50,340 nt of DNA, taken from contig JAFAUB010000105.1 in assembly GCA_019243635.1 (NCBI GenBank), positions 1 to 50,340 on the forward strand, read 5' to 3'. Shown here one piece after another: positions 8,036 through 19,522 of the stretch (position 1 is its first letter; every line of letters starts with the position of its first letter). The stretch comes from Pseudonocardiales bacterium. Lineage in GTDB: Bacteria; Actinomycetota; Actinomycetes; Mycobacteriales; Pseudonocardiaceae. The notes beneath the pieces were generated by a model. The model was not told the DNA's origin, did no database searches, and saw nothing but the letters and a program-made list of their open reading frames with translations. The position numbers and the translations under genes are program-made.

Positions 8036-9397
8036 TCAGCCGACGCCGGTGTCCTGGTCCGCGGCGGTGTGGTCGTCGGGGCCCGCGTCCCGCGCGCAGC
8101 GGAAACCGGTGAAGATCTGCCGGCGCATCGGGTGGTCCCAGTTGCGGAAGGTCCCCCGGCAGGCCGCCGCATCGGTGCCGAACGAGCCGCCGCGCAGCAT
8201 CCGGTAGTCCCCGCCGAAGAACACCTCGGAGTACTCCCGGTACGGGAACGGCGTGAAGCCCGGGTATCCGGAGAGCCCCGAGGACGTCCACTCCCACACG
8301 TCGCCGATCAGCTGGTGCACGCCCAGCGGGGACGCGCCGGCCGGGTAGCTGCCGGCGAGAGCGGGCTGCAGGTGCCGCTGCCCCAGGTTGGCGCGCGCCG
8401 GGGTGGGGTCTTCATCACCCCAGGGAAAGCGGCGGGAGCGCCCGGTGGCGGGGTCGAACCGGGCGGCCTTCTCCCACTCCACCTCGGTGGGCAGGCGCCT
8501 GCCCGCCCACGCCGCATAGGCCTGCGCCTCGAAGAAGCTGACGTGCACGACGGGCTCATCAGGCGGGACCGGCTCGGTGACGCCGAACCGGGTGCGCCGC
8601 CAGGACCCACCGTCGAGGTACCAGAACAGCGGGGCCACCAGAGCGGCCTCGCGGCGGTGCGCCCAGCCCCGCTCGCTCCACCACCGCGGGTCGTGGTAGC
8701 CACCGTCGGCGAGGAACCGCTGGTAGTCGCGGTTGGTCACCGGAGTGGTGTCCAACCAGTACGCGCCGGTGCGGACCCGATGCGCCGGGCGCTCGTTGTC
8801 CAGCGCCCATGGCTCGGTGGACGTGCCCATGGTGAACTCGCCGGCGGGCACCAGCACCTCGGCGGGCAGGGCCGCGGAGCGCTCCGGCTGGGGGGCGGGG
8901 GCGTGCAGCGCGGCCGGGCCACCCCGAAGCTGGTGGGTAGCCAGCATCGTCTCGTCGTGCTGCTGCTCGTGCTGCACGATCATCCCGAAGGCGAATCCGT
9001 GCTCGACCAGCTTGCGGCCGCTCAGTGGGGCACGGTCCAGCACGTCGAGGACCTTGTCGCGGACCTCGCCCAGATACCGTCGGGTCTCGAGGGGGGCGAG
9101 CAGTGGCAGCGCGGGCCGGTTGCGCCGAGGGTGCTTGAACGCGTCGTAGAGGTCGTCGATGTCGGCCCGGACGGGGTCGAGCCCACCCACGTCGCGGACC
9201 AGCCACAGCTCCTCCTGGTTGCCGATGTGAGCGAGGTCCCAGACCAGCGGGGACATGAGGCGAGAGTGTTGGCGCACCAGCTCGCCGTCGTCGACCGTAT
9301 CGGTCAGCGTCGCGCTGCGGGCGCGAGCGCGGGCCAGCTCGGCGGCGAGATGGTCGCGCAGGGCGGTGGTGCTCAGCTCGGTGATCGGCATGCTCAC
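8036..9397 (-). CDS. egtB: Hercynine oxygenase (sulfoxide synthase) EgtB
   Basis: Non-heme iron enzyme that joins hercynine and gamma-glutamylcysteine with oxygen to form the sulfoxide. 453 residues with an N-terminal DinB-like helical domain and a C-terminal formylglycine-generating-enzyme-like domain. The iron facial triad is visible as the His in WDLAHIGNQEE and the two His of HEQQHDETM. The FGE-like part has ERPAHRVRTGAYWLDTTPVT and ends GTFRNWDHPMRRQIFTGFR. Its ATG overlaps the egtA stop by four bases. Use of gamma-glutamylcysteine is expected because egtA is next to it. Confidence 0.95.
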   Translation of the reverse strand: MSMPITELSTTALRDHLAAELARARARSATLTDTVDDGELVRQHSRLMSPLVWDLAHIGNQEELWLVRDVGGLDPVRADIDDLYDAFKHPRRNRPALPLLAPLETRRYLGEVRDKVLDVLDRAPLSGRKLVEHGFAFGMIVQHEQQHDETMLATHQLRGGPAALHAPAPQPERSAALPAEVLVPAGEFTMGTSTEPWALDNERPAHRVRTGAYWLDTTPVTNRDYQRFLADGGYHDPRWWSERGWAHRREAALVAPLFWYLDGGSWRRTRFGVTEPVPPDEPVVHVSFFEAQAYAAWAGRRLPTEVEWEKAARFDPATGRSRRFPWGDEDPTPARANLGQRHLQPALAGSYPAGASPLGVHQLIGDVWEWTSSGLSGYPGFTPFPYREYSEVFFGGDYRMLRGGSFGTDAAACRGTFRNWDHPMRRQIFTGFRCARDAGPDDHTAADQDTGVG

Positions 9398-10734
9398 AGC
9401 GGCTGTCCTCCGTTGAGTCCGGCCGGTCGAGCTCCGTCACGGTGACCTCCGCCGGCCAGCGCACTGGAGAGATCGTCCGCTGGGCAGCGACCGCGCTGGA
9501 CCCGGTGCTCGGTGATCTCCTCCACGAGCAGCCGTACCTCGGCTGGGGCGTCCAGCGCGGGCAGGGCGTGGCAGGCCAGCTCGAACACCTCGGTCGCGGC
9601 CGCGGCGAGCGTGTCGTCGCGCAGGCCGTGGCGGGCCGCCCGCAACCACCGTCCGACGGTTGGCGCGCAGGCATCCCGGGCGGCGGCGGTGACCGCGGGA
9701 TCGGCGAGCAGAGCGGCCAGCACCGCCACCGGTACCAGCCACTGCCCCATCGGCTGGGTGTCCAGGTAGCGGACCTCGAGGTAGCCCTGCGGCCGGACCG
9801 GCGGGAACAATGTGCTCAGGTGGTAGTCCAGATCGGCGGTGCTGGGGCGACCGGGCAGCGCCCCGGACAGCCAGTCGGCGAAGGTGACCCCGGTCGGCAC
9901 GTCCCAACGGCCCCGGCGCCGGCGCCGGCACAGCAATGGGGTGTCCAACGCCCGGCGGGCCCAGTCCGTCGCCGGGTCCCAGCCCGCGGCCAGGCCCCAG
10001 GACACCGGGCTGGGCCTGGTGCGGGCTGGGTCCAGCATGAGCCAGGCCCGCATCCGCGAGGATGCCCAGCCGGTGCTCAGACCACCCATCCAGGGCGAGT
10101 TGGCGAACGCGGCCAGCAGCACCGGCCCCAGATCGTGTAAGGCCGCCCAGCGCAGCGCCACCTCAGCAGAGGTACCGGCGTCCAGGCACACCTGCACCGC
10201 GGCGGTGGAGCACATCATGGCCCGACCCATCGGACCGATCCGGTCGAACGCGGTCTCCATTGCGGCGTAGCGGGGGATGTCGACCAGCCGGCGGGAAGGG
10301 CGGTACGGGTCAGCACCTGACCCGGTGAGGACCAGGCCGGCGGGATCGAGCAGATCGGTCAGCGCGGCGGTGTCGCCTTCCACGGTGGCGATGAGATCGG
10401 TCAGCGAGGCGCGGGGCGGGCTGGAGATCTCCAGCTGACCACCGGGTTCGACCGTGACGACGCAGCCGTGGGGAAGAGGGGTCTGAGGGCTGTCATGGAC
10501 GAGGGAGCGCGGGACGTGCGTACCGAGCGCGTCGACGAGGTGGCGGGCCCGCAACGGGCGGTGGGGGTTCCCGCAGTGCTGCACCACCCACTCGAGCTCG
10601 GCACCGAGCAGCGTGGGCGGCCCGTGCCTGAAGCAGGCCGAGGCGACGTACGCCTCGGCCTCTACCCGGCTGCACAGCGTCCTCGGCGGTGCGACCGGCA
10701 CCGGCGCCCAGGGCAACGGTGCCTTGAGCGTCAC
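9394..10734 (-). CDS. egtA: Glutamate-cysteine ligase EgtA
   Basis: Makes gamma-glutamylcysteine for EgtB. 446 residues from the GTG at 10732-10734, chosen because GGGAGG lies just upstream at proper spacing; an ATG 12 codons earlier lacks such a site. GCS2-family features are GAELEWVV, VTVEPGGQLEISSPP (the substrate and metal-binding strand) and MMCSTAAVQVCLD. It is the first gene of egtA-B-C-D, with four-base or near-zero spacing throughout. Its promoter must lie in the roughly 100 bp between the start and the palindrome at 10834. Confidence 0.93.
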   Translation of the reverse strand: MTLKAPLPWAPVPVAPPRTLCSRVEAEAYVASACFRHGPPTLLGAELEWVVQHCGNPHRPLRARHLVDALGTHVPRSLVHDSPQTPLPHGCVVTVEPGGQLEISSPPRASLTDLIATVEGDTAALTDLLDPAGLVLTGSGADPYRPSRRLVDIPRYAAMETAFDRIGPMGRAMMCSTAAVQVCLDAGTSAEVALRWAALHDLGPVLLAAFANSPWMGGLSTGWASSRMRAWLMLDPARTRPSPVSWGLAAGWDPATDWARRALDTPLLCRRRRRGRWDVPTGVTFADWLSGALPGRPSTADLDYHLSTLFPPVRPQGYLEVRYLDTQPMGQWLVPVAVLAALLADPAVTAAARDACAPTVGRWLRAARHGLRDDTLAAAATEVFELACHALPALDAPAEVRLLVEEITEHRVQRGRCPADDLSSALAGGGHRDGARPAGLNGGQPL

Positions 10735-10833
10735 GCCCCACCTCCCGCGGATCGGCCAGACGAGCCCCACGTCACGCTACCCAGTTACCCCGAGGCCCGT
10801 ACGGTTACGCGGTCCGTAAATAAGTACCGGCGT

Positions 10834-10863
10834 GACTCGGCCGGTACCGGTACCGGCCGAGTC
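10834..10863. terminator. 30-base perfect palindrome after the esterase gene
   Basis: Two 15-base arms, GACTCGGCCGGTACC and its exact complement, abut without a spacer. The site lies 22 bases after the esterase stop and about 100 bases before egtA. There is no T-run, as is common in actinobacterial terminators. It could stop transcripts in both directions or bind a dimeric regulator. Confidence 0.65.
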
Positions 10864-10885
10864 GTCTATCTGATCGTGGATGAGC

Positions 10886-11812
10886 TCAGGCCGCAGCGGC
10901 GCCGCGCGCGGTCGCGGCGTCCAGCGCGGGCAGGTAGCCGTCCCGGTAGCCGGCCTGGTCGGGGTGGTACGGCCCGACAGCCGCGGGCACGCTCGGACCG
11001 TTGATCCACGGGTCGGCCGAGCACACTCCATGGCCGCTGAACCGGTCCCGCACGTCGACGAAGCTGAACCCGGACTGCCGGCTGACGGTCTCGCTGATGA
11101 CGTCTTTGAGCACGTCGGCGCCATGGTTGAGCTTGGTTCGACGGGTCAGGTTCGGCGCGAACGGGTCGGTGCAGCTCGGCGCGAGGTCGAACAGCCGCGG
11201 ATAGCCCAGCACGATCACCCTGGCGCGCGGCGAGGCGCGGCGGATCGCGGCGTAGGTGCGGGCCAGCCGGCCCGGCAGCACGGACCGCTCGAAGGCTTCC
11301 GCAGCATCGACCGCGGCGGCGCAGGTGCGGTCGCTCGTCGCGATGGTGCAGGTCTGTAGCACGGGCCCGAACCCCGCGTCGTTGCCACCGATGGTGATCG
11401 TCACCAGTCCGGTGCCGGACTGCAGGGCCGAGATCTGGGTGGCGAGCACGTCAGTGGTCCTGGCCCCCGAGCAGGCCGCGAACTCGAAGCCGGTGGGGTG
11501 GTGCTCCGCAGCCCACAACGACGGGTAGGACTGCGGGCTGCGGGCACAGGCCCCGCTCGCCGGGTCGTAGACGCCGGTGCCGACCCCAGAGGAGTAGGAG
11601 TCACCCAACGCCACATAGTCCACCGGGTAGGGGAACGGCGCCTCAGGTAGGCGCTCACTACCGCCACCCGAGACCCTGGCCTGGCTAGCGGCCGCCGTGG
11701 ACGCGGCACCCGTCAGCACCGTGACCACCGTGCCGACAAGAGCGGCTACGCACAGTGACAGACGGCGCGTCCTGTTCCCCCTGCTACCCGGCGAAGTGCC
11801 CAGTTCGATCAC
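10886..11812 (-). CDS. Secreted SGNH-family esterase/lipase
   Basis: Extracellular GDSL/SGNH hydrolase, 308 residues. The N-terminus has Arg residues then a hydrophobic stretch (SLCVAALVGTVVTVLTGAAS), a Sec or Tat-like signal peptide. Catalytic blocks are GDSYSSG (Ser nucleophile), IGGNDAGFG (oxyanion Asn) and YHPDQAGY (catalytic His), the arrangement seen in Streptomyces secreted esterases such as the S. scabies enzyme. Six or more Cys suggest disulfides. The start is a GTG with a weak ribosome-binding site. It is a single gene followed by the 30-base palindrome. Substrate cannot be told from sequence. Confidence 0.9.
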   Translation of the reverse strand: MIELGTSPGSRGNRTRRLSLCVAALVGTVVTVLTGAASTAAASQARVSGGGSERLPEAPFPYPVDYVALGDSYSSGVGTGVYDPASGACARSPQSYPSLWAAEHHPTGFEFAACSGARTTDVLATQISALQSGTGLVTITIGGNDAGFGPVLQTCTIATSDRTCAAAVDAAEAFERSVLPGRLARTYAAIRRASPRARVIVLGYPRLFDLAPSCTDPFAPNLTRRTKLNHGADVLKDVISETVSRQSGFSFVDVRDRFSGHGVCSADPWINGPSVPAAVGPYHPDQAGYRDGYLPALDAATARGAAAA

Positions 11813-12169
11813 AGCTCGTACCTCTTGGTCTCATCGTCGATGGCCACAGGTTCTGTGGCGGCCGGACGCGCCGCAGCCTCGCGGCACTCGGTGAGGTCCC
11901 GTGAGCAGGTCGTGTGGTGAACCTGCGGCGGACCACTCCGACGGGGAATCGCCAGGCGGTCGTGGACTGTTACGCGCTCGATGTGAGCTTGGCGCAGAGC
12001 GTTCCGTGGAGACCGCAGGCGCTGACCGTGAAGTCCACCAAGCGCAATGCCGGGCGCCGGGGTCATCAAAGCCATGCGGAGCGCCATCGAACGCAGCCGG
12101 TCCTGAGGGGCCGCTCACCGAGCCGCCGTACACGTTGCTACCGAGGTAGTAGGGCGGTAGGGTTCGCGT
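11813..12169. other. Divergent intergenic region, no gene seen
   Basis: 357 bp between the esterase (lower strand) and vapB (upper strand). Open frames on both strands here have atypical composition and no recognisable product. The region should hold both promoters. I see no strong hairpin, tRNA or operator. Confidence 0.5.
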
Positions 12170-12430
12170 ATGGGTGCCGAGAAGTTGTCCATCTCACTCG
12201 ACTCAAAGCTGGCCGCCGCAGTACGGGCCGCCGCGAGCGAGCAGGGCGTGAGCGTCTCGACGTGGCTTGCTGACGCAGCACAGGCTCAGGTCCGCCAGCG
12301 AAGGCTGCGCGAGGCGCTCGACGTTCTCGCGGCAGAGGAAGGTGAACTTGGTCCCGCCGAGATCGACAGGTTGATCGCCGACGCTCGAGGGACCTCGCGT
12401 ATGATCATCGGAGCCGAAGGCGCAGCGTGA
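12170..12430 (+). CDS. vapB: Antitoxin of VapBC-type module
   Basis: 86 residues. The N-terminal LSISLDSKLAAAVRAAASEQ followed by GVSVSTWLADAA has the strand-helix-helix pattern of ribbon-helix-helix antitoxins that bind their own promoter. The C-terminal part (LGPAEIDRLIADARG) would wrap the toxin active site. It is followed directly by a PIN-domain gene with a four-base GTGA overlap, the usual antitoxin-first order. Expected to be self-repressed together with the toxin. The symbol reflects the partner's family. Confidence 0.82.
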   Translation: MGAEKLSISLDSKLAAAVRAAASEQGVSVSTWLADAAQAQVRQRRLREALDVLAAEEGELGPAEIDRLIADARGTSRMIIGAEGAA

Positions 12431-12784
12431 CCCTGGTTCTGGACGCTGGCGCACTCATCGCATACGAGCACGGTGAGAGAACCGTCCGCGCGTTCCTGGA
12501 GCGTGCGAGCCGGACCGGAGTCGACGTGCGGACCACGACCGGCGCGGTCGCACAGGTGTGGCGCAACGGAGCACACCAGACCCGTCTGACACTGCTTCTG
12601 CAGGGATTGCTGGCGGTTGAACTCACCGGCGAACGGGCTCGACACGTCGGCACACTGCTGGGCCGGGCAAACCGACGCGATGTCGTCGACGGTTCCCTCA
12701 TCGATGCCGCAACGGATGGCGACGAGATCCTGACCACCGATCCCGACGACATCACCGCACTTGCCCGGAACAGTGGCAAGAACC

Positions 12785-12804
<20 letters not shown>
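12427..12804 (+). CDS. vapC: PIN-domain ribonuclease toxin
   Basis: 125 residues, a typical VapC length. Acidic metal-binding residues of the PIN fold are visible: Asp in LVLDAGALIAYE at the N-terminus, a Glu/Asp in the middle, and the C-terminal cluster RRDVVDGSLIDAATDGDEIL with TTDPDDI. It would cleave RNA (often tRNA anticodon loops) unless held by VapB. The GTG start overlaps the antitoxin stop. Its 3' end overlaps the convergent PH-domain gene by 20 bases. Confidence 0.85.
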
Positions 12805-15011
<2,207 letters not shown>

Positions 15012-15031
15012 CGTGTCCTCCTCCCCCCGCA

Positions 15032-15673
15032 TCATCCCCCAGCATCATCCCGCGGGCCGCCGACACCGAGGGCGAGATGTGGGCAGGCCAACCGCTCGAC
15101 ATATTTCGCGATGACGTCGACCTCGAGGTTCACCGGCTCGCCGGGGCGTCTCAGGCCCAGGGTGGTCAGCTGCTGGGTGGTCGGGATGAGCCCCACCGAG
15201 AGGTGGTCTGCGCCCACCTCGATCACGGTGAGCGACACCCCGTCCACGGTGATGGATCCCTTCTCCACCACGTAGCGGGCCAGCCCGGCGGGCATGTCGA
15301 TCCGCACCAGCTCCCACGGAGCGCCATCCCGCGGCGCGGTGCGGGAGCGCACCGTTCCGGTGCCGTCGACGTGACCCTGCACCAGGTGCCCGCCCAGCCG
15401 GTGCCCGAGCCTCACCGCTCGCTCCAGGTTCAGCCGGTCCCCGGTCCGGGCCGTCCCCAGGGTGGAGCGACGCAACGTCTCGCCGATCACGTCAGCGGTG
15501 AACATCTCACCCTGGACGTCCACCACGGTCAGGCACACTCCGTTGACCGCGACCGAGTCACCGCGTCGCGCATCGGAGCTCACCAGCGGCCCGTGCACGG
15601 TGAGTAGCGCCGCGTCGGGCCGCTCGTCTCGGCCGAGCAGCTCCCCGAACTCCTCGACGATGCCGGTGAACAC
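15032..15673 (-). CDS. ribE: Riboflavin synthase alpha chain
   Basis: Dismutates two lumazine molecules to riboflavin. 213 residues built from two similar lumazine-binding halves. The first begins [12 protein letters not shown], with [13 protein letters not shown]; the second has [11 protein letters not shown] and [12 protein letters not shown]. It starts 25 bases after rpe and ends 20 bases before ribBA. The bifunctional deaminase/reductase ribD, which usually lies between rpe and ribE in related genomes, is absent. Confidence 0.95.
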   Translation of the reverse strand: MFTGIVEEFGELLGRDERPDAALLTVHGPLVSSDARRGDSVAVNGVCLTVVDVQGEMFTADVIGETLRRSTLGTARTGDRLNLERAVRLGHRLGGHLVQGHVDGTGTVRSRTAPRDGAPWELVRIDMPAGLARYVVEKGSITVDGVSLTVIEVGADHLSVGLIPTTQQLTTLGLRRPGEPVNLEVDVIAKYVERLACPHLALGVGGPRDDAGG

Positions 15674-15698
15674 GGCTCAGCCTCCCGGGCGGTGCACC

Positions 15699-16355
15699 TC
15701 ACCGGCCGCCGCACGCACGGGCCTGGGCCCGTAGCGACTCGACGGCGCACGCCGGGTCATCAGCCCCGTACACCGCCGAGCCGGCGACGAAACAGTCCAC
15801 CCCGGCCGACGCGGCCGCCTCGATGGTGTCGGCGTTGATCCCCCCGTCGATCTCCACCAGCACGGTGAGGTGCCCGGTGTCCACCAACCGCCGCGCGGTC
15901 CGCACCTTGTCCAGCACCTCGTGAATGAAGGACTGCCCACCGAAGCCGGGCTCCACACTCATCACCAGCAGCGTGTCGTAGTGCCGCAGCACCTCCACCC
16001 AGGGCTCCAGCGGGGTCTTGGGTTTGATCGACAGGCCGGCCCTGGTCCCGGCCGCGCGCAGCTCCTTCGCCAGCTTCACCGGGTCTCGCGCGGCCTCGGC
16101 GTGCACGGTGACGTTGTAGCAGCCCGCCTCGGCGTAGCCGATCGCCCACCGATCCGGATCGTCGATCATGAGATGGCAGTCCACCGGGATGTCGGTGTAC
16201 TTCATCAGGCTCTGCACGACGGGAAGGCCCAGAGTGAGATTGGGCACGAAGTGCCCGTCCATCACGTCGACATGCAGCCAGTCGGCGCCCGGTACCGCGT
16301 TGGCCTCGTCGGCGAGCCGAGCGAAGTCGGCGGACAGCAGAGACGGCGCGATCAT
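15699..16355 (-). CDS. rpe: Ribulose-phosphate 3-epimerase
   Basis: Interconverts ribulose 5-phosphate and xylulose 5-phosphate in the pentose phosphate pathway; ribulose 5-phosphate is also the RibB substrate, which fits the operon. TIM-barrel protein of 218 residues from [25 protein letters not shown] and [13 protein letters not shown] carry metal and catalytic residues, and VEIDGGIN the late Asp. The start is uncertain: a GTG at 16370 would add five residues, and neither has a clear ribosome-binding site. A large hairpin lies about 50 bases upstream. Confidence 0.93.
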   Translation of the reverse strand: MIAPSLLSADFARLADEANAVPGADWLHVDVMDGHFVPNLTLGLPVVQSLMKYTDIPVDCHLMIDDPDRWAIGYAEAGCYNVTVHAEAARDPVKLAKELRAAGTRAGLSIKPKTPLEPWVEVLRHYDTLLVMSVEPGFGGQSFIHEVLDKVRTARRLVDTGHLTVLVEIDGGINADTIEAAASAGVDCFVAGSAVYGADDPACAVESLRAQARACGGR

Positions 16356-16405
16356 CGGCTGGTGTGGCACGGTACGCACGGTATCGCGCCTGGCCGGCGC
16401 CGCGC

Positions 16406-16463
16406 GAACCGCTCGTGAGTGGCAAACAGTGTCATAGCGCTCAATGCCACTCACGAGCGGTTC
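16406..16463 (-). terminator. 19-bp perfect hairpin with the clp stop codon in its loop
   Basis: Arms 16406-16424 and 16445-16463 are exact complements (core GCTCGTGAGTGGCA), with a 20-base loop. The right arm encodes the last residues of the Clp protein and the TGA at 16441-16443 falls in the loop. It most likely ends the clp transcript and separates it from rpe. Confidence 0.7.
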
Positions 16464-18483
16464 CGACCCGGAACCGCAGCTGGTCCCCGGCGACGCTCCC
16501 GAGGACGTCCTGGCCTGGTCTGAGGTCGCCGGCGAGCAGCATGCGAGACAGTTTCCGGTCCAGTTCACGTCCGATCGCTCGACGCAGCGGCCGAGCTCCG
16601 AACTCGGGCTGGTAGCCCCGGTCGACGAGCCAGTCGATGGCGTCCTCGTCGAGGCGCAGGGTGATGTCCTGCGCGCGCAGCCGTTGCCGAGTCTGCTCCA
16701 GTAGCAGCTCGGTGATCATGCGGAGCTGCGGCCGGTCGAGGCCGCGGAACAGGACGATCTCGTCGAGCCGATTGAGGAACTCCGGCCGGAAGTGCCTCCG
16801 CACGCTGGCCATCAGCGGTTCCCGCACCTCCTCGACCGATCGTCCGGCACCGGTCGCGGCCAACAGCGCCTCGCCGCCGAGGTTGCTGGTCATGATGATC
16901 ACGGCGTTGGCGAAGTTCACGGTCCTGCCCCGGGAGTCCGTGAGCCGGCCGGCATCGAAGACCTGCAGCAGGATGTTCGAGACGTCGGCATGCGCCTTCT
17001 CGATCTCATCCAGCAGCACCACCGTGTACGGGGTGCGGCGGACGGCGTCGGTGAGCTGGCCGGCCTCCTCGTGGCCGACGTAGCCGGGTGGCGCGCCGAT
17101 GAGCCGCGACACGGTGTGCCTGTCCTGGAACTCGCTCATGTCGATGCGGACGAGCCGCTCCGGTGACCCGAACAGGGCCTGCGCCAGTGCCCGGGCCAGC
17201 TCGGTCTTACCGACGCCGGTGGGGCCGAGGAACAGGAACGACCCGACTGGCCGGTCCGGATGGCCGAGACCGGCGCGGCTGGCCCGGACCGCGTCCGCGA
17301 CGGCCTCGACCGCCTCGTCCTGCCCGACGACCCGCTGCCGCAGCTGCTCCTCGAGGTGGAGCAGCTGGTGCCGCTCCACCTCGGTGAGCCGCGCGACGGG
17401 GATGCCGGTGCTGCGTGCGACGATGTCCGCGACGTCCTCGGCGCCGACCTCCGGCGGACGCGCCGGGCCGGCGTGTGCGGTCTCCAGCTCCACGATCGCC
17501 AGGTCGAGTGCCCGGGTCAGCGCCTCGGCCCGCTCATAGTCCTCGGCGTCGACCGCGATGTCCTTGGCTCGGGTGAGCTGCTCGACGCGCTGCTCGAGGG
17601 CTCGGGTGTCCTCGCTCGGGGCCTGCGCTCGGCTCCGGACCCGCGCGCCGGCCCGGTCGACCAGGTCGATCGCCTTGTCGGGGAGGAACCGGTCGGTGAG
17701 GTATCGGTGAGACAGCCGCGCAGCCGCCTCGATGGCCTCGTCGGTGATGCACACCCGGTGGTGCGACTCGTAGCGCTTGCGCAGGCCGCGCACGATCGCG
17801 ACGGTGTCCTCGACGCTCGGCTCGGCGACCAGGACGGGCTGGAACCGTCGTTCCAGCGCAGGGTCCCGCTCGATGTGCCGGCGATACTCCTCGACGGTGG
17901 TGGCCCCGACCATCTGCAGGTCACCTCGGGCCAACGCGGGCTTGAGCAGGCTGGCGGCGTCCATCGCACCACCCTCGGCCGCGCCGGCGCCGATCACCGT
18001 GTGCAGCTCGTCGAGAAACAGCACCACCGTCCGAGCGGCGGCGGTGACCTCCTCGATCACCGCCGTGAGCCGTTCCTCGAACTCGCCTCGGTACTTGGCT
18101 CCGGACACCATCCCGGCCAGGTCGAGCGCGACCAGCCGCCGGTTGCGCAGCGGCTCCGGAACCGCGCCCTCGGCCATCCGCTGGGCGATGCCCTCGACGA
18201 TCGCTGTCTTGCCGACGCCGGGGTCCCCGATCAGTATCGGGTTGTTCTTGGTCCGCCGGGACAGCACCTCCAGAACCTGCTCAACCTCCTCCTCCCGCCC
18301 GATGACCGGGTCCAGGCGGCCCGCGCGGGCAGCGGCCGTGAGGTCACGGCCGTAGCGGTCCAGCCGCCGCGTCGACGTGCCCGGCCCGCTCCCCCCGCCG
18401 AGAGACTGCCCAAGGCCGCCGACCAACCGGCTCACGAGCTCCTCAAGCGGGTTGAACCCGGAGCCGAACGGCCCATCGGGCAT
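16441..18483 (-). CDS. Clp/Hsp100 AAA+ ATPase lacking the N-domain
   Basis: Two-ring ATP-dependent unfoldase, 680 residues. First AAA domain: Walker A GDPGVGKT (residues 86-93), then [12 protein letters not shown]. Second: GPTGVGKT, then [11 protein letters not shown]. The usual duplicated Clp N-domain is absent; instead there is a short Gly-rich head ([17 protein letters not shown]). The middle region is short, as in ClpC, not the long coiled coil of ClpB. After [11 protein letters not shown] see no hydrophobic tripeptide of the IGF/LGF type that docks ClpP, so it may work without ClpP. The ATG at 18483 follows GGGAGG. It is divergent from the ROK kinase across 105 bp. Confidence 0.85.
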   Translation of the reverse strand: MPDGPFGSGFNPLEELVSRLVGGLGQSLGGGSGPGTSTRRLDRYGRDLTAAARAGRLDPVIGREEEVEQVLEVLSRRTKNNPILIGDPGVGKTAIVEGIAQRMAEGAVPEPLRNRRLVALDLAGMVSGAKYRGEFEERLTAVIEEVTAAARTVVLFLDELHTVIGAGAAEGGAMDAASLLKPALARGDLQMVGATTVEEYRRHIERDPALERRFQPVLVAEPSVEDTVAIVRGLRKRYESHHRVCITDEAIEAAARLSHRYLTDRFLPDKAIDLVDRAGARVRSRAQAPSEDTRALEQRVEQLTRAKDIAVDAEDYERAEALTRALDLAIVELETAHAGPARPPEVGAEDVADIVARSTGIPVARLTEVERHQLLHLEEQLRQRVVGQDEAVEAVADAVRASRAGLGHPDRPVGSFLFLGPTGVGKTELARALAQALFGSPERLVRIDMSEFQDRHTVSRLIGAPPGYVGHEEAGQLTDAVRRTPYTVVLLDEIEKAHADVSNILLQVFDAGRLTDSRGRTVNFANAVIIMTSNLGGEALLAATGAGRSVEEVREPLMASVRRHFRPEFLNRLDEIVLFRGLDRPQLRMITELLLEQTRQRLRAQDITLRLDEDAIDWLVDRGYQPEFGARPLRRAIGRELDRKLSRMLLAGDLRPGQDVLGSVAGDQLRFRVGTAREWH

Positions 18484-18588
18484 GCCGAGCCTCCCAGGAG
18501 AAAAGAGCAAGGGGCTGGTCGCGGCTATCGTGCTCGCGATCGTACCCTCGCTGTCTGTGGGCTCGGGCAGAGGCAAAGGCTCCGGCAG

Positions 18589-19488
18589 ATGACGTCGGTG
18601 CGGTTGGGGGCGGTCGAGCTAGGCGGGACGAAGGTCATCTGCCTGGTCGGGTCTGATCCTGGTCACATCGTGGCCCAGACCCGGATCGCGACCGGGAAAC
18701 CCGCCGAGACGCTGGCCCAGGTGCTCGCTTTCCTCCAGCGGGAGGTGTCGCGTGGTGGGCCGCTGGCCGCGATCGGCATCGCGTCGTTCGGCCCGCTGGA
18801 GCTGCGCCGATCCCATCCGCGGCATGGGTTCATCACACGCAGCCCGAAACCGGGCTGGGCGTACGTCGACGTGGTCGGGCCGGCCCGACGCGCGCTCGGC
18901 GTGCCGGTGGGGTTCGACACCGACGTCAACGCCGCCGCGCTGGGTGAGGGCCGCTGGGGGGCCGCGCGTGGTCTGGACACGTTCGTGTACCTGACCGTCG
19001 GCACCGGCATCGGCGCGGGAGCCGTGGTCCAGGGCCGGATCATCCATGGGCTGGGTCACCCTGAGATGGGCCACCTCAGTGTGCCGCACCAGCCCGGCGA
19101 CCACTTCACCGGACAGTGCCCGTTTCACGGCGACTGCTGGGAGGGGATGGCGAGCGGCGCGGCGGTGGCCGCTCGGTGGGACCGGCCGGCCGAGCAGCTC
19201 GACGGTGACACGCTCCGGGCGGCCGCCCGACTCGAGGCCGGCTATCTCGCCGCCGGGTTACGCAACATCGTCTACACGATCGCGCCGCAGCGCATCGTGA
19301 TCGGCGGCAGCGTGACCGCTCTACCCGAGCTGTTCCCGCTGGTGCGGGCCGATCTTCGCGAGGCGCTGGCCGGGTATCCCGGGCTAGGCGAACACGGCGC
19401 CGAGGACTTCGTCGTCCCGCCCGCGCTCGGCCCGCTGGCCGGCCCGGCCGGGGCACTCGTCCTCGCCCACCGTGCGATGGCGACCTGA
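18589..19488 (+). CDS. ROK-family sugar kinase (fructokinase/mannokinase type)
   Basis: Cytoplasmic sugar kinase of about 299 residues. The N-terminal phosphate loop is GAVELGGTKVICLVG, the ROK signature region holds TVGTGIGAGAVVQG, and the zinc site is HPEMGHLSV followed by CPFHGDCWEG. The CxxHGxCxEG spacing and DTDVNAAALGEG match the B. subtilis YdhR/GmuE fructo- and mannokinases rather than glucokinases. The ATG at 18589 is assigned from homology; a GTG three codons later is possible. First gene of an upper-strand set with the methyltransferase and regulator. Confidence 0.88.
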   Translation: MTSVRLGAVELGGTKVICLVGSDPGHIVAQTRIATGKPAETLAQVLAFLQREVSRGGPLAAIGIASFGPLELRRSHPRHGFITRSPKPGWAYVDVVGPARRALGVPVGFDTDVNAAALGEGRWGAARGLDTFVYLTVGTGIGAGAVVQGRIIHGLGHPEMGHLSVPHQPGDHFTGQCPFHGDCWEGMASGAAVAARWDRPAEQLDGDTLRAAARLEAGYLAAGLRNIVYTIAPQRIVIGGSVTALPELFPLVRADLREALAGYPGLGEHGAEDFVVPPALGPLAGPAGALVLAHRAMAT

Positions 19489-19522
19489 CCATGGTGATCT
19501 GAAGAGACCGAGCGGGAGAATC

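Noticed and set aside
15674..15698. FMN riboswitch before ribE
   Set aside because: Only 25 bases separate rpe and ribE, and the region before rpe holds just the clp hairpin; no conserved FMN aptamer sequence is visible.
17260..18588. Long upper-strand frame leading into the ROK kinase
   Set aside because: The part before 18589 is antisense to the Clp ATPase; kinase homology begins only at 18589.
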